DNA of 64,000 nucleotides from Leptospira sp. WS92.C1 (GTDB lineage Bacteria > Spirochaetota > Leptospiria > Leptospirales > Leptospiraceae): NCBI RefSeq assembly GCF_040833975.1, contig NZ_CP162130.1, positions 2,688,001-2,752,000 on the forward strand, in the 5' to 3' direction. Below the pieces are notes generated by a model. The model was given only the letters and a program-made list of their open reading frames with translations, was not told the origin of the DNA and ran no database searches. Positions 32,193-48,992 of this stretch are shown in pieces (positions within the stretch are counted from its first letter, which is position 1; every line of letters starts with the position of its first letter). The translations under genes and the position numbers were made by a program.

Positions 32193-33119
32193 TCAATTGG
32201 ACTTGTGAATCACCTCTTCCACCGTAAAAGGTTCCGGGATTTTGAGCATTGGACATTTCTTTTTTAAAAAATCGGATAGACTTGAATTATCAGTATATTT
32301 CAATTTCCATTCCCATTCATCTGTTTTATCTGCTTCGTAAAAATCCGAATTTTTGATCGTACATCGATTGTTATACGAATCGGTCAAAAAAGAATTCCAT
32401 TTCATTTTCACCGCCGTTTTAAAAGTACCCCTTGGATGGGGTTGATCAAATAATATTCTACCACTCTGTGGTTTGATTTTGATCCCACCGTTGGTGCGAG
32501 CCATGATATCAATATGTTCCAAAGGGGAAAGCTCAACTTCCAATCCTTCGATTGAAATGAGATCGGAGGTAACGGTAGAAAAACGCGCTTTTTCCCCGGA
32601 AGGCAAAAGCAAGTCTACAAAATCTTCCGAAGTTTGCACAAAATCTGGATCTCGTTTCTTACGATACGGCAATAACAGAAAATTCCTCTTGAGCATAGTA
32701 CGATCAAGTTTGTCGCTGTCCGAAGTCGTGATCCAAAAAGTCATCGTCCCACCGTCATAAAACGAAAACTGGCGAGTTCGATCCTGAACTAAACTTTTCA
32801 AAGTCACCGGATCCTTTGTAATCGCCTCACCGGGTTCTACTTCAATCGAATGGTTACCTTCTCTAAGTCCATTGTATTTATGAAATCGGATGTATAATTT
32901 TCCATCCCATTGTTTTGAGGCTCTTCCATCTTCGTTTAGTCCTCCGCATGTAATATATCGACCAAACACTTTTATACTATTTGTAATTTCTCGTTCGTCA
33001 AAGATTCGGCATTTTCGATCTGGAAATGGTTCAAACGGTCCCTTAGAAAACAAATCAAGAAACGGCGAAATAATCATGACAGTAAAAATAAAAAGAGAAC
33101 CTATCCGTTTTTTCTTCAT
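32193..33119 (-). CDS. Secreted protein of unknown function, intact member of the duplicated module
   Basis: A 308-residue protein from the ATG at 33119, with AGGAG eight bases upstream. An upstream in-frame start adds 17 residues without a ribosome site. The N-terminus MKKKRIGSLFIF plus a hydrophobic core is a signal peptide. The mature part is beta-rich with mixed charge and has two late Cys (CTIKNSDFY, KKCPMLKI). No family recognised. It is divergent from the ankyrin gene, with about 410 bp between them. A decayed paralogue in the same order lies at 29560-29777. Confidence 0.75.
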   Translation of the reverse strand: MKKKRIGSLFIFTVMIISPFLDLFSKGPFEPFPDRKCRIFDEREITNSIKVFGRYITCGGLNEDGRASKQWDGKLYIRFHKYNGLREGNHSIEVEPGEAITKDPVTLKSLVQDRTRQFSFYDGGTMTFWITTSDSDKLDRTMLKRNFLLLPYRKKRDPDFVQTSEDFVDLLLPSGEKARFSTVTSDLISIEGLEVELSPLEHIDIMARTNGGIKIKPQSGRILFDQPHPRGTFKTAVKMKWNSFLTDSYNNRCTIKNSDFYEADKTDEWEWKLKYTDNSSLSDFLKKKCPMLKIPEPFTVEEVIHKSN

Positions 33120-33533
33120 CAAACAATCTCCTGTATCAAAATCTAAAAATGCATTGGCTACAAACAACACTTGTTATAGAGAATACTTCGGAACCAATTT
33201 TTTCAGCCAAGGGCAAATAAAATTGACCCGAACCCTACTTGTCAATATTTTTTTTCCAAATCAATGTATCGTCGCTTAAGAGAAAAGAAGAACAAAACCA
33301 ATGATAAATGACAAATCAAAAACACTTCACTGATTCCGATCCAGCAAATCAATCGGAACGTGGTTATGGTAAAATAGAAAATAACGTTTCAAACAAAGAA
33401 TGTTTTTTATAAATTTTCAACAACAGATAGAATCAAATCTAAGATCGGCTTGATTTCAATATTCGAACTCTCGGCGTTTTTGGATTTAAAATTTGGAAAT
33501 AATATTTTTACTCTTTTTGCCGATGTAATTACT
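33120..33533. other. Intergenic region of the divergent module
   Basis: It shares blocks with the left copy, including TTTTTTCAGCCAAGGGCAAA (33204 and 29846) and CTTGTCAATATTTTTTT. These probably hold the divergent promoters. In the left copy an ATG-led frame in this position runs straight into the signal peptide. Here the equivalent ATG (33301) soon stops, and a different stretch (about 33420-33560) leads into the ankyrin gene. Confidence 0.5.
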
Positions 33534-35981
33534 ATGATGTTTTTGTTTTTGAATCCAAGAAATCAAGTCCTCCTAAATTTTTTCAAATCTTGGATCCTCT
33601 GGATTTTTATCGTTTTGTCTTTTGTCAGTCCGGTGATCGGAGCGCCCATTTCTTCCGCGGACCGAAAGTTACTTTCTGCCGCAATCAACGGAAATCTACG
33701 ATTGGCAAAAGCGGCGCTGGATCAAGGAGCTTCTGTGAACGCACGAGACCCAAGACAGTATTTCTTAGGCGAAACTCCTTTACACAAGGTGGTTTTAAAT
33801 AACGACGTTTCTTTTTTACGATTTCTTCTGAGTCGTGGTGCGGATCCAAATCTAAGCGACGATCGCGGAGAAACTCCGTTGATCACCGCGGTTTATGGTC
33901 TCAGTTTGGAATCGTTATCGGTATTGATCCAAGCAAAGGCGGATCTCAATGCGGAAACCAAATCCGGACTCAACGCCGCCATCGTAGCTGCCGATCTTTG
34001 TTCTCTGCCCACATTAAAGATATTAAAAAAAGCAGGAGTCAATTTCAATCAATCGACTCGGAAAAGACTTTTTCCCATATTAGCGGCTGTTAAGCGATGC
34101 AATTCGAAATTCATACAATATTTAATCGATGCCGGAGCTTCGATCGATTCCGCAACAAACACCGGACTGACACCTCTTATGCACGCTCTAAAGCAAGGCA
34201 ATTTAGAGATCGTTCCTTTTTTATTAGAACAAGGTGCATCCGTTCAAGCTCAAGACAAGTATGGAAATGACGCAATGTATTATCTTTTTCATTGGCAGTT
34301 TTCTGCACAAAACGAAAAAGGCGAAAGCATTCAAAACATTGCAATCCAATTAATAGAAAAAGGGATTCCTCTCAATCGAGAATATCGAGACGGAACAACA
34401 CCCCTTTTTTTATTGCTAGAGCATTTAGACGATTTCTTTTTTGAATATTGCAAAACACATAAAATCGCCTTAGACACACCGAATCGATTCGGACTCACTC
34501 CGGCTCGCTATTTTCAATTTCTACAAGAATTAAAAGGCGAGAAAAAAGAAGATCGAATCGGAAAATACGAACAAACCTTACTTCAGATCAATCAAGAAAA
34601 TCCCAGTATCGCTTTTCATCTCATGAGTTTAATGGGAATTCAAATGGGAATTGAAAGTAAAACCACGATTCGAACTATCCTTGAATCCTTTCTTCGTTTA
34701 TCAAAATTTCCCGTTTTAGAATGGATGGAACACGATCTTTGGACTTATGTTTTTTACTTTTCCGAAAATCTCAGTCTCAAATCTCTTTTATTAGAAAAGT
34801 TTCCAGACCCGCCGGCTGGGATTTGGAATTTCTGGATGGAAATTCCAAAAGATCCTTTTTTGACCGAACTCTGGTTGAAATCCGTTGAAAAAGGAAATTA
34901 CATCCGTTGGGGATCCGAGACTTTAGATGTCAGTTCTGCAATTGGATTTACAATGGGGGATTGTAGACCGGCACTCGCGCAAAAACTTTTGTCTAAAAAA
35001 TCATTTTGGAAATTAGAAAGTAAGTACGGATCTCCGGATTATTTTGGGCTGATGCATTTGCATCCTTGTGAAGACGAGGAAAAAGAAAAAGAGTTATTTC
35101 AATTGCTCAAATTGGCGGGTGTGGATCCGGGTAAAGCCGATTGGATTCAAGAAAATGGGGGTGGAAATGCTCCGCTTTGTAATATCATCGATACAATGAT
35201 CGGTTCAGAAAGAAATGGTTTACCCTCTCCTATAAAAGATCAAAGTAAATACGAACGAAATCAAAGACGTATTTTAACCTTACTCAAAATGGGCGCAAGT
35301 CCCAATTGTTATCTTTCAGATTGGGATGGTGGCACACCTTTAGATATAACGGCTTTGGACGCGGCTCGAAAAAACGGATTGAAAGATTTGGAGAAATTGC
35401 TAATCTCCTACGGCGCTCAAGATCAGTTGAAACTTCCCTTAAGAAACGCGATCGTTTCGGGAAATCAAAAGGAAATCAAAAACCTAATCGACAAAGGAGC
35501 GGTCATCGATTCGCAAGCATTACACTTAGCTGCAAAAAACGAAAAAATCCTAAAACTACTCGTAGAAGAATACAATTCTTTAGAAGGCTCGTTGATACAT
35601 GATTCTATCTTTCGAACCGAAAAAAACGACGACTTAGGTCTTTTGCCGTTTCTTTTAAAAAGCGGATTTTCTCTGAAAGTGCGTATCCTAAGAGACTCTC
35701 CAATTATGGACGGTTACGGTATGAGAACTAGCTGCGCAATTGATACGATGATCACATCCGAAAACGTAAAATTAAAATCTTTATTACAAACCTATGATTT
35801 TAAAGAATACTCTTGTCGTGGGTTTCATTTGCAATCTCTATGTATCAAAATCGAAAACTCTCAACAACTGCTCTCGCAATGTAAATTCTATAAAAAAAAT
35901 ATTGAAGAGGAAATTAAAAATTTAAAGTTAGAAGCATTATTCCCAGAACTCAAAGAGGAGTCTTATATTATTAATTATTAA
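33534..35981 (+). CDS. Secreted ankyrin-repeat protein
   Basis: About 815 residues from the ATG at 33534; a TTG at 33450 and an ATG at 33537 are alternatives, and none has a strong ribosome site. A signal peptide ends near VIGAPIS. Ankyrin repeats follow (ETPLHKVVLNNDVSFLRFLLSRGADPN, given here as separate parts ETPLHK and LLSRGADPN; TPLMHALKQGN; LLEQGASVQAQD), then a long less regular helical middle, then further ankyrin-like repeats (LLKMGASPN, LIDKGAVIDSQ) at the C-terminus. Ankyrin repeats bind protein partners. Export plus divergent pairing with another exported protein suggests an envelope or host-contact role, but this is inference. Confidence 0.85.
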   Translation: MMFLFLNPRNQVLLNFFKSWILWIFIVLSFVSPVIGAPISSADRKLLSAAINGNLRLAKAALDQGASVNARDPRQYFLGETPLHKVVLNNDVSFLRFLLSRGADPNLSDDRGETPLITAVYGLSLESLSVLIQAKADLNAETKSGLNAAIVAADLCSLPTLKILKKAGVNFNQSTRKRLFPILAAVKRCNSKFIQYLIDAGASIDSATNTGLTPLMHALKQGNLEIVPFLLEQGASVQAQDKYGNDAMYYLFHWQFSAQNEKGESIQNIAIQLIEKGIPLNREYRDGTTPLFLLLEHLDDFFFEYCKTHKIALDTPNRFGLTPARYFQFLQELKGEKKEDRIGKYEQTLLQINQENPSIAFHLMSLMGIQMGIESKTTIRTILESFLRLSKFPVLEWMEHDLWTYVFYFSENLSLKSLLLEKFPDPPAGIWNFWMEIPKDPFLTELWLKSVEKGNYIRWGSETLDVSSAIGFTMGDCRPALAQKLLSKKSFWKLESKYGSPDYFGLMHLHPCEDEEKEKELFQLLKLAGVDPGKADWIQENGGGNAPLCNIIDTMIGSERNGLPSPIKDQSKYERNQRRILTLLKMGASPNCYLSDWDGGTPLDITALDAARKNGLKDLEKLLISYGAQDQLKLPLRNAIVSGNQKEIKNLIDKGAVIDSQALHLAAKNEKILKLLVEEYNSLEGSLIHDSIFRTEKNDDLGLLPFLLKSGFSLKVRILRDSPIMDGYGMRTSCAIDTMITSENVKLKSLLQTYDFKEYSCRGFHLQSLCIKIENSQQLLSQCKFYKKNIEEEIKNLKLEALFPELKEESYIINY

Positions 35982-36094
35982 GTAACGATCCACCGTCTAT
36001 TAAGATCGTTCCATCTTCCCTATCAAAAAATGGAACAAGAGAAGACTGAAGTTCGATCAAAATAGACATCCAATTTGTGAGTCCATTCTCGAAA

Positions 36095-39127
<3,033 letters not shown>

Positions 39128-39292
39128 GACTCAAAGTTTCTTGGATAGAATCCGCTGGCAACCTGAATTCACGGAATTATATTAGGAACGATTTGAATGG
39201 TTTGACTTCCAAATCAACTTTTCGAAAAGATTCTTTTGGTGCATCCGTTTTGCACTGGTTCTCTCGGATAGAAATTTCAAAAAGGATCTAGT

Positions 39293-41243
<1,951 letters not shown>

Positions 41244-41340
41244 TTATCTTTATCATAAAATTGGGCATTTTCTTAAAAAATCATCCAATATAAGGCTCTC
41301 GGAGAACATTAATTTTTAAGAATATTCTTAAAAAAAATAT

Positions 41341-41420
41341 CTTGCCGATTTTACTTTAGGACGGACTTGAAGTCCGGCGGCAAGTGTTTTTCTAAAAAAT
41401 CACTTTGTCGGCACAACGGA
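41341..41420. repeat. Dispersed palindromic element, copy 7
   Basis: CTTGCCGATTTTACTTTAGG, the core CGGACTTGAAGTCCG (41362-41376), CAAG, TTTTTCTAAAAAATCA and TTTGTCGGCACAACG (41404-41418). The outer CTTGCC/GGCAAG also pair. It lies between the 3' ends of the prepilin peptidase and the methyltransferase genes and may act as a terminator-like stem. The rest of the 41244-41575 gap shows no gene. Confidence 0.7.
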
Positions 41421-41575
41421 TCCTTTGCGTTCTTCAAAGCGGATCCAAAACGATCGTCACAAACGGACAAAAGCAGTCGTAAAAATGGATTCAAAGTCGG
41501 CTTGAACAAAATCGGGAGTTGTATTCTATTCGGTTTCAAAAAATAGGCTTTTGTTTTTTAAAACCGAATTCCCCG

Positions 41576-42796
41576 CTAAAAATAAACGACGCGCAGATCC
41601 ATTCCGCCGTGAGTAACGTGAATGGTTTCGGTTTTGATTCCCATCCTCTGTATGAGAATGGACCAGGAATCCTCGTCGGGACAAAGAACCAATCCGCTGA
41701 TTTCAACGGGGAGTTCCCACCAGAGTTTGAGTTTTTCGCCTAACTTTTTATAAAATCCGTTCGTAGAATTACTTTCCATTCTCACTCCATAAGGAGGATT
41801 GAGAGGCATCCAGATTCGCTTTGGTTTTCCCATAGATTCCCAAACTTCCTGCGGAGTCAGACTAAAAAAGTCGCCTTGTTTTTCCGTAAAACGAATACGA
41901 TCCCCTAAACCGGATTCCATTATAAATTCATGATATAACTTCATCCGTTCCTGATTGTATTGAAAGGTTTCTTCGTTAAGATCGTTCCACCAGACATGAA
42001 TCGGATTCTTTTTGATTTCTTTGAGAGTTTTCTTTTTTAAAAAATCCCAGGTTGAAATCGGAAACTCTCCCAATTCTTGAAACAGATACGTTCTCTGATA
42101 ATGGGGAAACCCAATTCCAAAAATAGAATCCAACGGTTCTCGGATAAAAGTACCGGTTCCTGCAAACGGAACCAAAAGTCCGTCCGGATTGGGAAGAATT
42201 TTGTGTAATCTTTGAATCAAAAAAACAGCGAGATCTTCTCGGATCGGCGCCGACTTGGAAAGAGGTTTGAATTTTCCCCTTTGATTGAGCGGTTCTCCTG
42301 CAAAGCTGAGACTCAATACGATCTCGTCTTCGAGTAGAACCGCACTGAATTCCGTAGTTCTGTTTCCGTTTTCTGAATTCGGATGTTCGGTTTCCCAAAG
42401 TCTTCTCAAATCCTCCAAAGTCCATTCGCTTTGTCCTTTGATCTGAGGATGAAACCGAAGACCCCATTCCTTGGGAAGAACTTCCGATTTACGCAATGCG
42501 GTTTCAAATCCCTGAAAGTCAAACGTACGTTTTACGGGATACATTCCCAAATTGAGTCTAAAATCTCTTACCCAAGGGATTCTCGCCAAAACTTCCAACG
42601 CCTGTCGAAAGTTTGCATTCTCTAACATGATCTTTCCCGGCAAAATTTTCAGAAACGGGGTAGACATCTTCGGGAGATACGGGTCCGTTAAAACCTTTCT
42701 TACGGTATGTTCCGTTTCTTTTGCGGATCCGGTGGGGAGCAGATATTCCCATCTTCTGAGCTGACCCGATTTAAATTTTGGGAACTTCCATTGCAT
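41576..42796 (-). CDS. THUMP-domain RNA methyltransferase, RlmL/Trm14-like
   Basis: A 406-residue SAM-dependent methyltransferase. The N-terminal region (about 1-130) fits a ferredoxin-like plus THUMP module. The catalytic half has SFAGEPLNQRGKFKP (family RGY-type block), APIREDLAVFL, LLVPFAGTGTFIREP (SAM motif I, about 215-230) and LNPPYGVRM (N-P-P-Y catalytic motif, about 345). Relatives methylate guanosine N2 in 23S rRNA or tRNA. The exact target is not decided. The gene is monocistronic. Confidence 0.83.
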   Translation of the reverse strand: MQWKFPKFKSGQLRRWEYLLPTGSAKETEHTVRKVLTDPYLPKMSTPFLKILPGKIMLENANFRQALEVLARIPWVRDFRLNLGMYPVKRTFDFQGFETALRKSEVLPKEWGLRFHPQIKGQSEWTLEDLRRLWETEHPNSENGNRTTEFSAVLLEDEIVLSLSFAGEPLNQRGKFKPLSKSAPIREDLAVFLIQRLHKILPNPDGLLVPFAGTGTFIREPLDSIFGIGFPHYQRTYLFQELGEFPISTWDFLKKKTLKEIKKNPIHVWWNDLNEETFQYNQERMKLYHEFIMESGLGDRIRFTEKQGDFFSLTPQEVWESMGKPKRIWMPLNPPYGVRMESNSTNGFYKKLGEKLKLWWELPVEISGLVLCPDEDSWSILIQRMGIKTETIHVTHGGMDLRVVYF

Positions 42797-42899
42797 AGTT
42801 GAGCATTTACAAAGGGGGTTCTACAGCCTATCCGAAAACGAATTTGTTTCTAAATAATCGGCAGGGTGTCGTTTTTGAAATTCTTTTGTAAACTCCCAA

Positions 42900-43365
42900 T
42901 CAGTCCGAAGAGACGATACGACCATCCTAAAGATGAATTTGCCTTTTGGTTTTCGAGGTGAATTCGGTATCGTGCGTAACCACGAGGACTGTCGTCTATC
43001 TCTCTCTTGATTGACCTTTGCGAGAATTTCGATGAGCCACTTTTGTATTTACAGAGTCCAAAACTCCAGTGGATTCGAGAAGAGCACTCGCGATCGCGCC
43101 CTTCTCGGACTGATCTCCGAACAATTTGCCGATCCGATAATCCATTCTGTTTTTCAAATCGAATCCTTCCAAAAGATGTTTCGCATAACTTTACAATTCC
43201 TTTTAAAAAGTCTCGCTTGCATCAATACGTTTTCCTACACAGTAGATTGCGGAAGATACATTGAAACGGAAAGATAAAACCATCTTGCGATTTCGAAAAC
43301 AAAGCATTGGTGACAATCAGTCCAAATGCGGACCCACCGGAATTTCCGTGATCATTTCCCCTTTT
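42900..43365 (-). pseudogene. Decayed ABC-transporter ATPase (LolD/MacB type)
   Basis: On the minus strand, in shifting frames, the family blocks are readable in order: a GEMI-type Walker A approach (near 43350), GKRIDASET (near 43230), [13 protein letters not shown] then LFGDQ (for LSGGQ, about 43111-43125), KGAIASALL (for RVAIARALL), [30 protein letters not shown] (about 42965-42998), TKRQIHL, an in-frame TAG (42927-42929) where Lys is expected, then DGRIVSSD and TGA. At least three frameshifts plus deletions (Walker A and much of the middle) make it non-functional. The partner permease is not in the window. Confidence 0.7.
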
Positions 43366-43857
43366 TAAACTCTGTCAATCGTTCCAGGATGAACGGCGCC
43401 GATCTGTCTTTAAAAACTCTTTCTAAGACAGATCGAATCTCGATCGAGATCAGTATTTCCTGTATGACAATACGGATTCAATTCGATCGTCTTCTTTATT
43501 TTTTTCAAGGTGAGTGATTGCTCATTTATTTTTGATCCAATCCAGATATTTATCAAGATCCAAATTTAATTTTTATTCGAATCTTTACAAAAAAGGAAAT
43601 CCTACCTGGATTTACAATCTTCGCAGAAAAAAATCGGGTTGCCGGTTTCTAAAAATAGAGATTTCAGAACCGATCTTGGTTTCAAAGTTGATTGCGGAAA
43701 TCTTTAGACGTTCGAGGACAGGAAGGACCAATTTCCATTTTAGTCTATTTTTGACTTGAGTGTTATTATCCCTCTCCGATTACTATAGAATTGAGATTTC
43801 AATTTCGGTAAATTTCCGAATCGATCTTCTCGATTCACAAAAAATCAAAGAGTCAGA
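43366..43857. other. Gene-free region upstream of the sulfatase gene
   Basis: About 490 bp. Short frames exist on both strands, but none shows a start with a ribosome site and coding composition. It may include further decayed sequence from the ABC-transporter locus. The leader of the next gene lies at its right end. Confidence 0.4.
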
Positions 43858-45831
<1,974 letters not shown>

Positions 45832-45849
45832 GAAACAAGACGGTTCATG

Positions 45850-45936
45850 GTAAAATTTTCAGTGATTTTACCATGGGTCGGGCTTCAAGTCCGTCGACAA
45901 ACTTTTTTTAAGAGAATCAATTGTCGGAACAATTGA
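45850..45936. repeat. Dispersed palindromic element, copy 8
   Basis: GTAAAATTTTCAGTGATTTTAC forms one stem. The core GGGCTTCAAGTCCG (45880-45893) follows, then GTCGACAAAC and CAATTGTCGGAACAATTG (45919-45936), itself a palindrome. It lies between two convergent sulfatase genes and may help termination. Confidence 0.65.
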
Positions 45937-46057
45937 ATCCCATACCAAAAGTATTTGACAAAAGAAAACGCTGGAACCCACCGCCCAAGCTACGGGGCCA
46001 ACACATCCAATCGTAATTTCTAAAGGATGGACTTATCCTATCATCCCCTAACCGCGG

Positions 46058-48019
46058 TTAAAGTTTGATGCCGGAAGCAGAATAAAGATCCCGACAAAGA
46101 CTGCATCCATCAAGTTCCTTACGAACTTCTTTTTTTGTTTCTAAATCAAAAGCAGGCCATAGATTTTTTTTCTCTTTCGGATCCGCTTTGATATCAAACA
46201 TCTCTTCATCCGGAGGAAACGAATTCAAACGAAGCATATAGTGCTTATTTCCCTTGATATAACTCATTCCGACCCGATACAGAGATGTCTCGTTGTTGTT
46301 GGAAATAAAAATTCGTCTGTCCTTGGGTAAATTGGATAGCAGCGATCGTCCTTCCAATTTAGAAAGAAAACCTCTGATCTCCGGTTGATTTTCGACTCCC
46401 AGTATATTTACCAATGTAGGGATTAAATCCGCATTGGATACGTTCTCATCCGAATTGTTTTTGAGACGCTCCAAAGAAATCTTTTTCTTTAAAGAATTGG
46501 GAACATAAAACAACATCGGAATTGCAACCGTTTCGATATGATTGCTTTCGATATGACCGATGTAATCGTGTTCAAAAATTCCTTCTCCGTGATCGGAAGT
46601 AAATATGACCAAAGTATTCTGCAAAAGATTTTCCCGGTTAAAAAAAGAAAATACCTCTTCCAAAAGATGATCCAGATAACGCACCGAATTATCATAAGGA
46701 GCAAATGTATCCTTTCCAATCGGAAAATATACGTATTCTTCCGGAATGATATACGGAAAATGATTCGTGTTGAGATGGAGAACTCCTGCAAAATTTTCGC
46801 CTTTTTGTTTGAGTCGGTTTACGTGAGTTTGAAATTCTTGAACGGTTTTACGATCGTCAATTCCAATATCGTTAAATACGCTTAGACCGCTGATCTCCTT
46901 GTTCCAAAGAAAATCGATTCCCGCATTCTTAAAAAAACCGGAAAAGTTATTCCATCGAAAACTATGACTCGAAATATAAAATGTGGATAAACCCGCAACT
47001 TTACCGTATTCCCAAAACAAAGGAGAACTGTGAGTCATAGAAACAGGCTGAATGGGAGAAACTCCCGATAACAAACTCGGAACAGAAATCAAAGTAGAAC
47101 TCGAATTGGAAAACGCATTTTTAAAAACCACAACGGAGCCGTCTTGAGAATTCTGAGACCAGCGTTTGAGAAACGGAGTTGTATCTCTTTCATATCCGTA
47201 AAGACCCATACTTTGTTTTCTAAGACTCTCACTGAGAATGATCAATACATTCATTTTGGCGGGATGCAGACTCAAAGAAAGGATCGGTTTATTCCGAGAT
47301 TGAAGCCCGGCGGATCCGAGTCGATCTCCTGTAGCAAGATTGTATAGATTGCGATTGATAAACGAAATCGAATTCGTATCGGCAACGTAAATCTGATCGT
47401 TAAATCTTGTGTTATTATGAAAGAATGCTGTTAGAAAAAGAATTGCAACACTCAGCAAAGTATAGACGCTTTTTGTATAACGAAGTTTTACCGTAGATAC
47501 CGCGACCTTAAAACTAAAAAAAAGAAATCCATAAAGCGCAGCGAAACCGATCAGGCTCCAGATCGTAAGGCCGCCTTGAAAGATCGTCCAACTGTTAAAA
47601 GGCTCTTGAAAAATATAAGAAAATACAAAAAAGTTTGGCATGATTCCGGAATAACTGAAGTAACCGTAAGAACCAACAAGACAGATCGAATAAAAAAAGA
47701 TAACGGAACAAAGTAAAATCAGATACGATTTTTTTTTCGAAGTCTTAGAAAGAAAACTCAAAGTAAAAAGAATCAAAGAATATAGGAGAACAGAATATAA
47801 AAAGGACAAAAAATAGTATGTCCATTGAAGTCCTTCCATTTGACTGAGGACCTTCCAGCGAAAACCAAAATCCGTGAAAAGAATAACAGCAGGCAGGATC
47901 GATACTGAGGAAATTCTAAATTTTGAAGGTTGCACAGGGAAGTCGGAAACCGCTCGGGTCTCTAATTTTTTAGCAAATAATAAAAACAAAAAAAACTCCG
48001 TTCTATAATTCGGTGTCAA
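46058..48019 (-). CDS. Sulfatase-fold membrane enzyme (EptA/LtaS-like), second copy
   Basis: 653 residues from a TTG start at 48019. A GTG at codon 29 is an equally likely start because no ribosome site precedes either. Five membrane helices (to about residue 215) precede a periplasmic sulfatase domain with VLIILSESLRKQSM (metal Glu), FSNSSSTLISVPSLL (catalytic Thr), HLNTNHFPY, IFTSDHGEGIFEH (Asp-His) and a second His in IGHIESNH. It resembles phosphoethanolamine transferases more than the first copy does. It ends with three Cys (CSLCRD region). Substrate unknown. Confidence 0.82.
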   Translation of the reverse strand: MTPNYRTEFFLFLLFAKKLETRAVSDFPVQPSKFRISSVSILPAVILFTDFGFRWKVLSQMEGLQWTYYFLSFLYSVLLYSLILFTLSFLSKTSKKKSYLILLCSVIFFYSICLVGSYGYFSYSGIMPNFFVFSYIFQEPFNSWTIFQGGLTIWSLIGFAALYGFLFFSFKVAVSTVKLRYTKSVYTLLSVAILFLTAFFHNNTRFNDQIYVADTNSISFINRNLYNLATGDRLGSAGLQSRNKPILSLSLHPAKMNVLIILSESLRKQSMGLYGYERDTTPFLKRWSQNSQDGSVVVFKNAFSNSSSTLISVPSLLSGVSPIQPVSMTHSSPLFWEYGKVAGLSTFYISSHSFRWNNFSGFFKNAGIDFLWNKEISGLSVFNDIGIDDRKTVQEFQTHVNRLKQKGENFAGVLHLNTNHFPYIIPEEYVYFPIGKDTFAPYDNSVRYLDHLLEEVFSFFNRENLLQNTLVIFTSDHGEGIFEHDYIGHIESNHIETVAIPMLFYVPNSLKKKISLERLKNNSDENVSNADLIPTLVNILGVENQPEIRGFLSKLEGRSLLSNLPKDRRIFISNNNETSLYRVGMSYIKGNKHYMLRLNSFPPDEEMFDIKADPKEKKNLWPAFDLETKKEVRKELDGCSLCRDLYSASGIKL

Positions 48020-48089
48020 GACCGATGCGACTCGGGTCGGTTATTTATTTTCTTTGGATCAAATCCAAAGGTCCGCCTCGAGCTATGTG

Positions 48090-48105
48090 GTAAGCATCTG
48101 CTTAC
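48090..48105. promoter_or_regulatory. Inverted repeat GTAAG-N6-CTTAC, site 1
   Basis: GTAAGCATCTGCTTAC: arms GTAAGC/GCTTAC, ATCT centre. It lies 70 bp upstream of the second sulfatase start and about 380 bp before the DUF2721 gene. It has the same arm and spacing pattern as the site at 49177. The rest of 48020-48482 shows no gene. Confidence 0.5.
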
Positions 48106-48482
48106 TTGGTTATTTTTAAAAAGGGAAAGAAATCAAGTTTTTTTCTTTTCCTTTCGGAAAATTCATCCTCGGATTTAAAAAGTAATGCGCAATTTTCAAA
48201 AAGTCCCCTGCGATTTTAAATACTCAGTAAACTTTGGCGATTTTTACGAAATATTTAAATTCGAAGAATCATCTTTTTTCAAAAAGAAACCGAATCGGAT
48301 CGATTTCAAAGTAATTCCTATTCAACTAACATGAATTACTTGAATCGAACGTTATATCCCGTCTCTCACAGAATTGTATTTATTTGAATTGTTCGCAAAA
48401 AAATCCCGGAATTTACAATTTGCGGATTCAAGCTGATTTCAAATCTGATGGACAAAAACCGATTCCAACACAAGGTTAGTTT

Positions 48483-48992
48483 GTGTTTTTTGAGTCCTTT
48501 TCCAATCCGAATATTCTCACCGGAATGATTACTCCCGCGGTTATGATCACGGCTTGTGCCAGTTTGATTTTTTCTACTGCCAATCGACTGGGTAGAATTT
48601 TTGATCGAGTCAATCTGTTGAAAGCGGAGGTGGAAGGCATCCTGATCGGGAAACTCCCCTATCCCGCCGAAAGAATGGAAAGTTTAGGAAAGCAGCTCAG
48701 AGTTCAAAGAATCCGAGCCATACTCATCCAAAGATCCATGGCGTTTCTTTACACCGCAACCTCCCTCTTTGTACTCTCCAGCCTGGGTTTTGCATTCTCA
48801 AGCGCCTTGTTTCACGAATATTCCTGGGTCGCGACTTTTGCGGCCCTGGCAGGAGGTCTTTTTTTATTTCTCGCGAGTATCTTTCTCCTCTACGAAAGCC
48901 GTTATAACCTGAAGTTTATCAATGGATTGATTGATCTCACCGAATTTTTAGGGGCCCAAATTCCAAATGAAAATTTGACTAAAAAATCCTAA
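48483..48992 (+). CDS. DUF2721 family membrane protein
   Basis: A 169-residue protein with a GTG start. The first membrane helix (MITPAVMITACASLIFST) runs into the family block ANRLGRIFDRVN, a helical cytoplasmic loop follows, then two more membrane helices (about 88-140). This is the DUF2721 layout (PAV-LISAC--LLL--NRLGR--DR). Function of the family is unknown. Monocistronic. Confidence 0.78.
   Translation: MFFESFSNPNILTGMITPAVMITACASLIFSTANRLGRIFDRVNLLKAEVEGILIGKLPYPAERMESLGKQLRVQRIRAILIQRSMAFLYTATSLFVLSSLGFAFSSALFHEYSWVATFAALAGGLFLFLASIFLLYESRYNLKFINGLIDLTEFLGAQIPNENLTKKS

Noticed and set aside
28500..36000. Prophage or genomic island
   Set aside because: Apart from repeats and the duplicated module there are no integrase, phage structural or tRNA-linked attachment features here. 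The only mobile enzyme is the IS256 transposase at 23.6 kb.
43007..43277. Two overlapping plus-strand frames of about 85 codons
   Set aside because: They are antisense to the readable blocks of the decayed ABC-transporter ATPase and have no own family signal.
43318..43370. Serine-protease-like word GNSGG on the minus strand
   Set aside because: It appears in one frame only for a few codons. The neighbouring blocks and position fit the Walker A region of the fossil ABC ATPase better.
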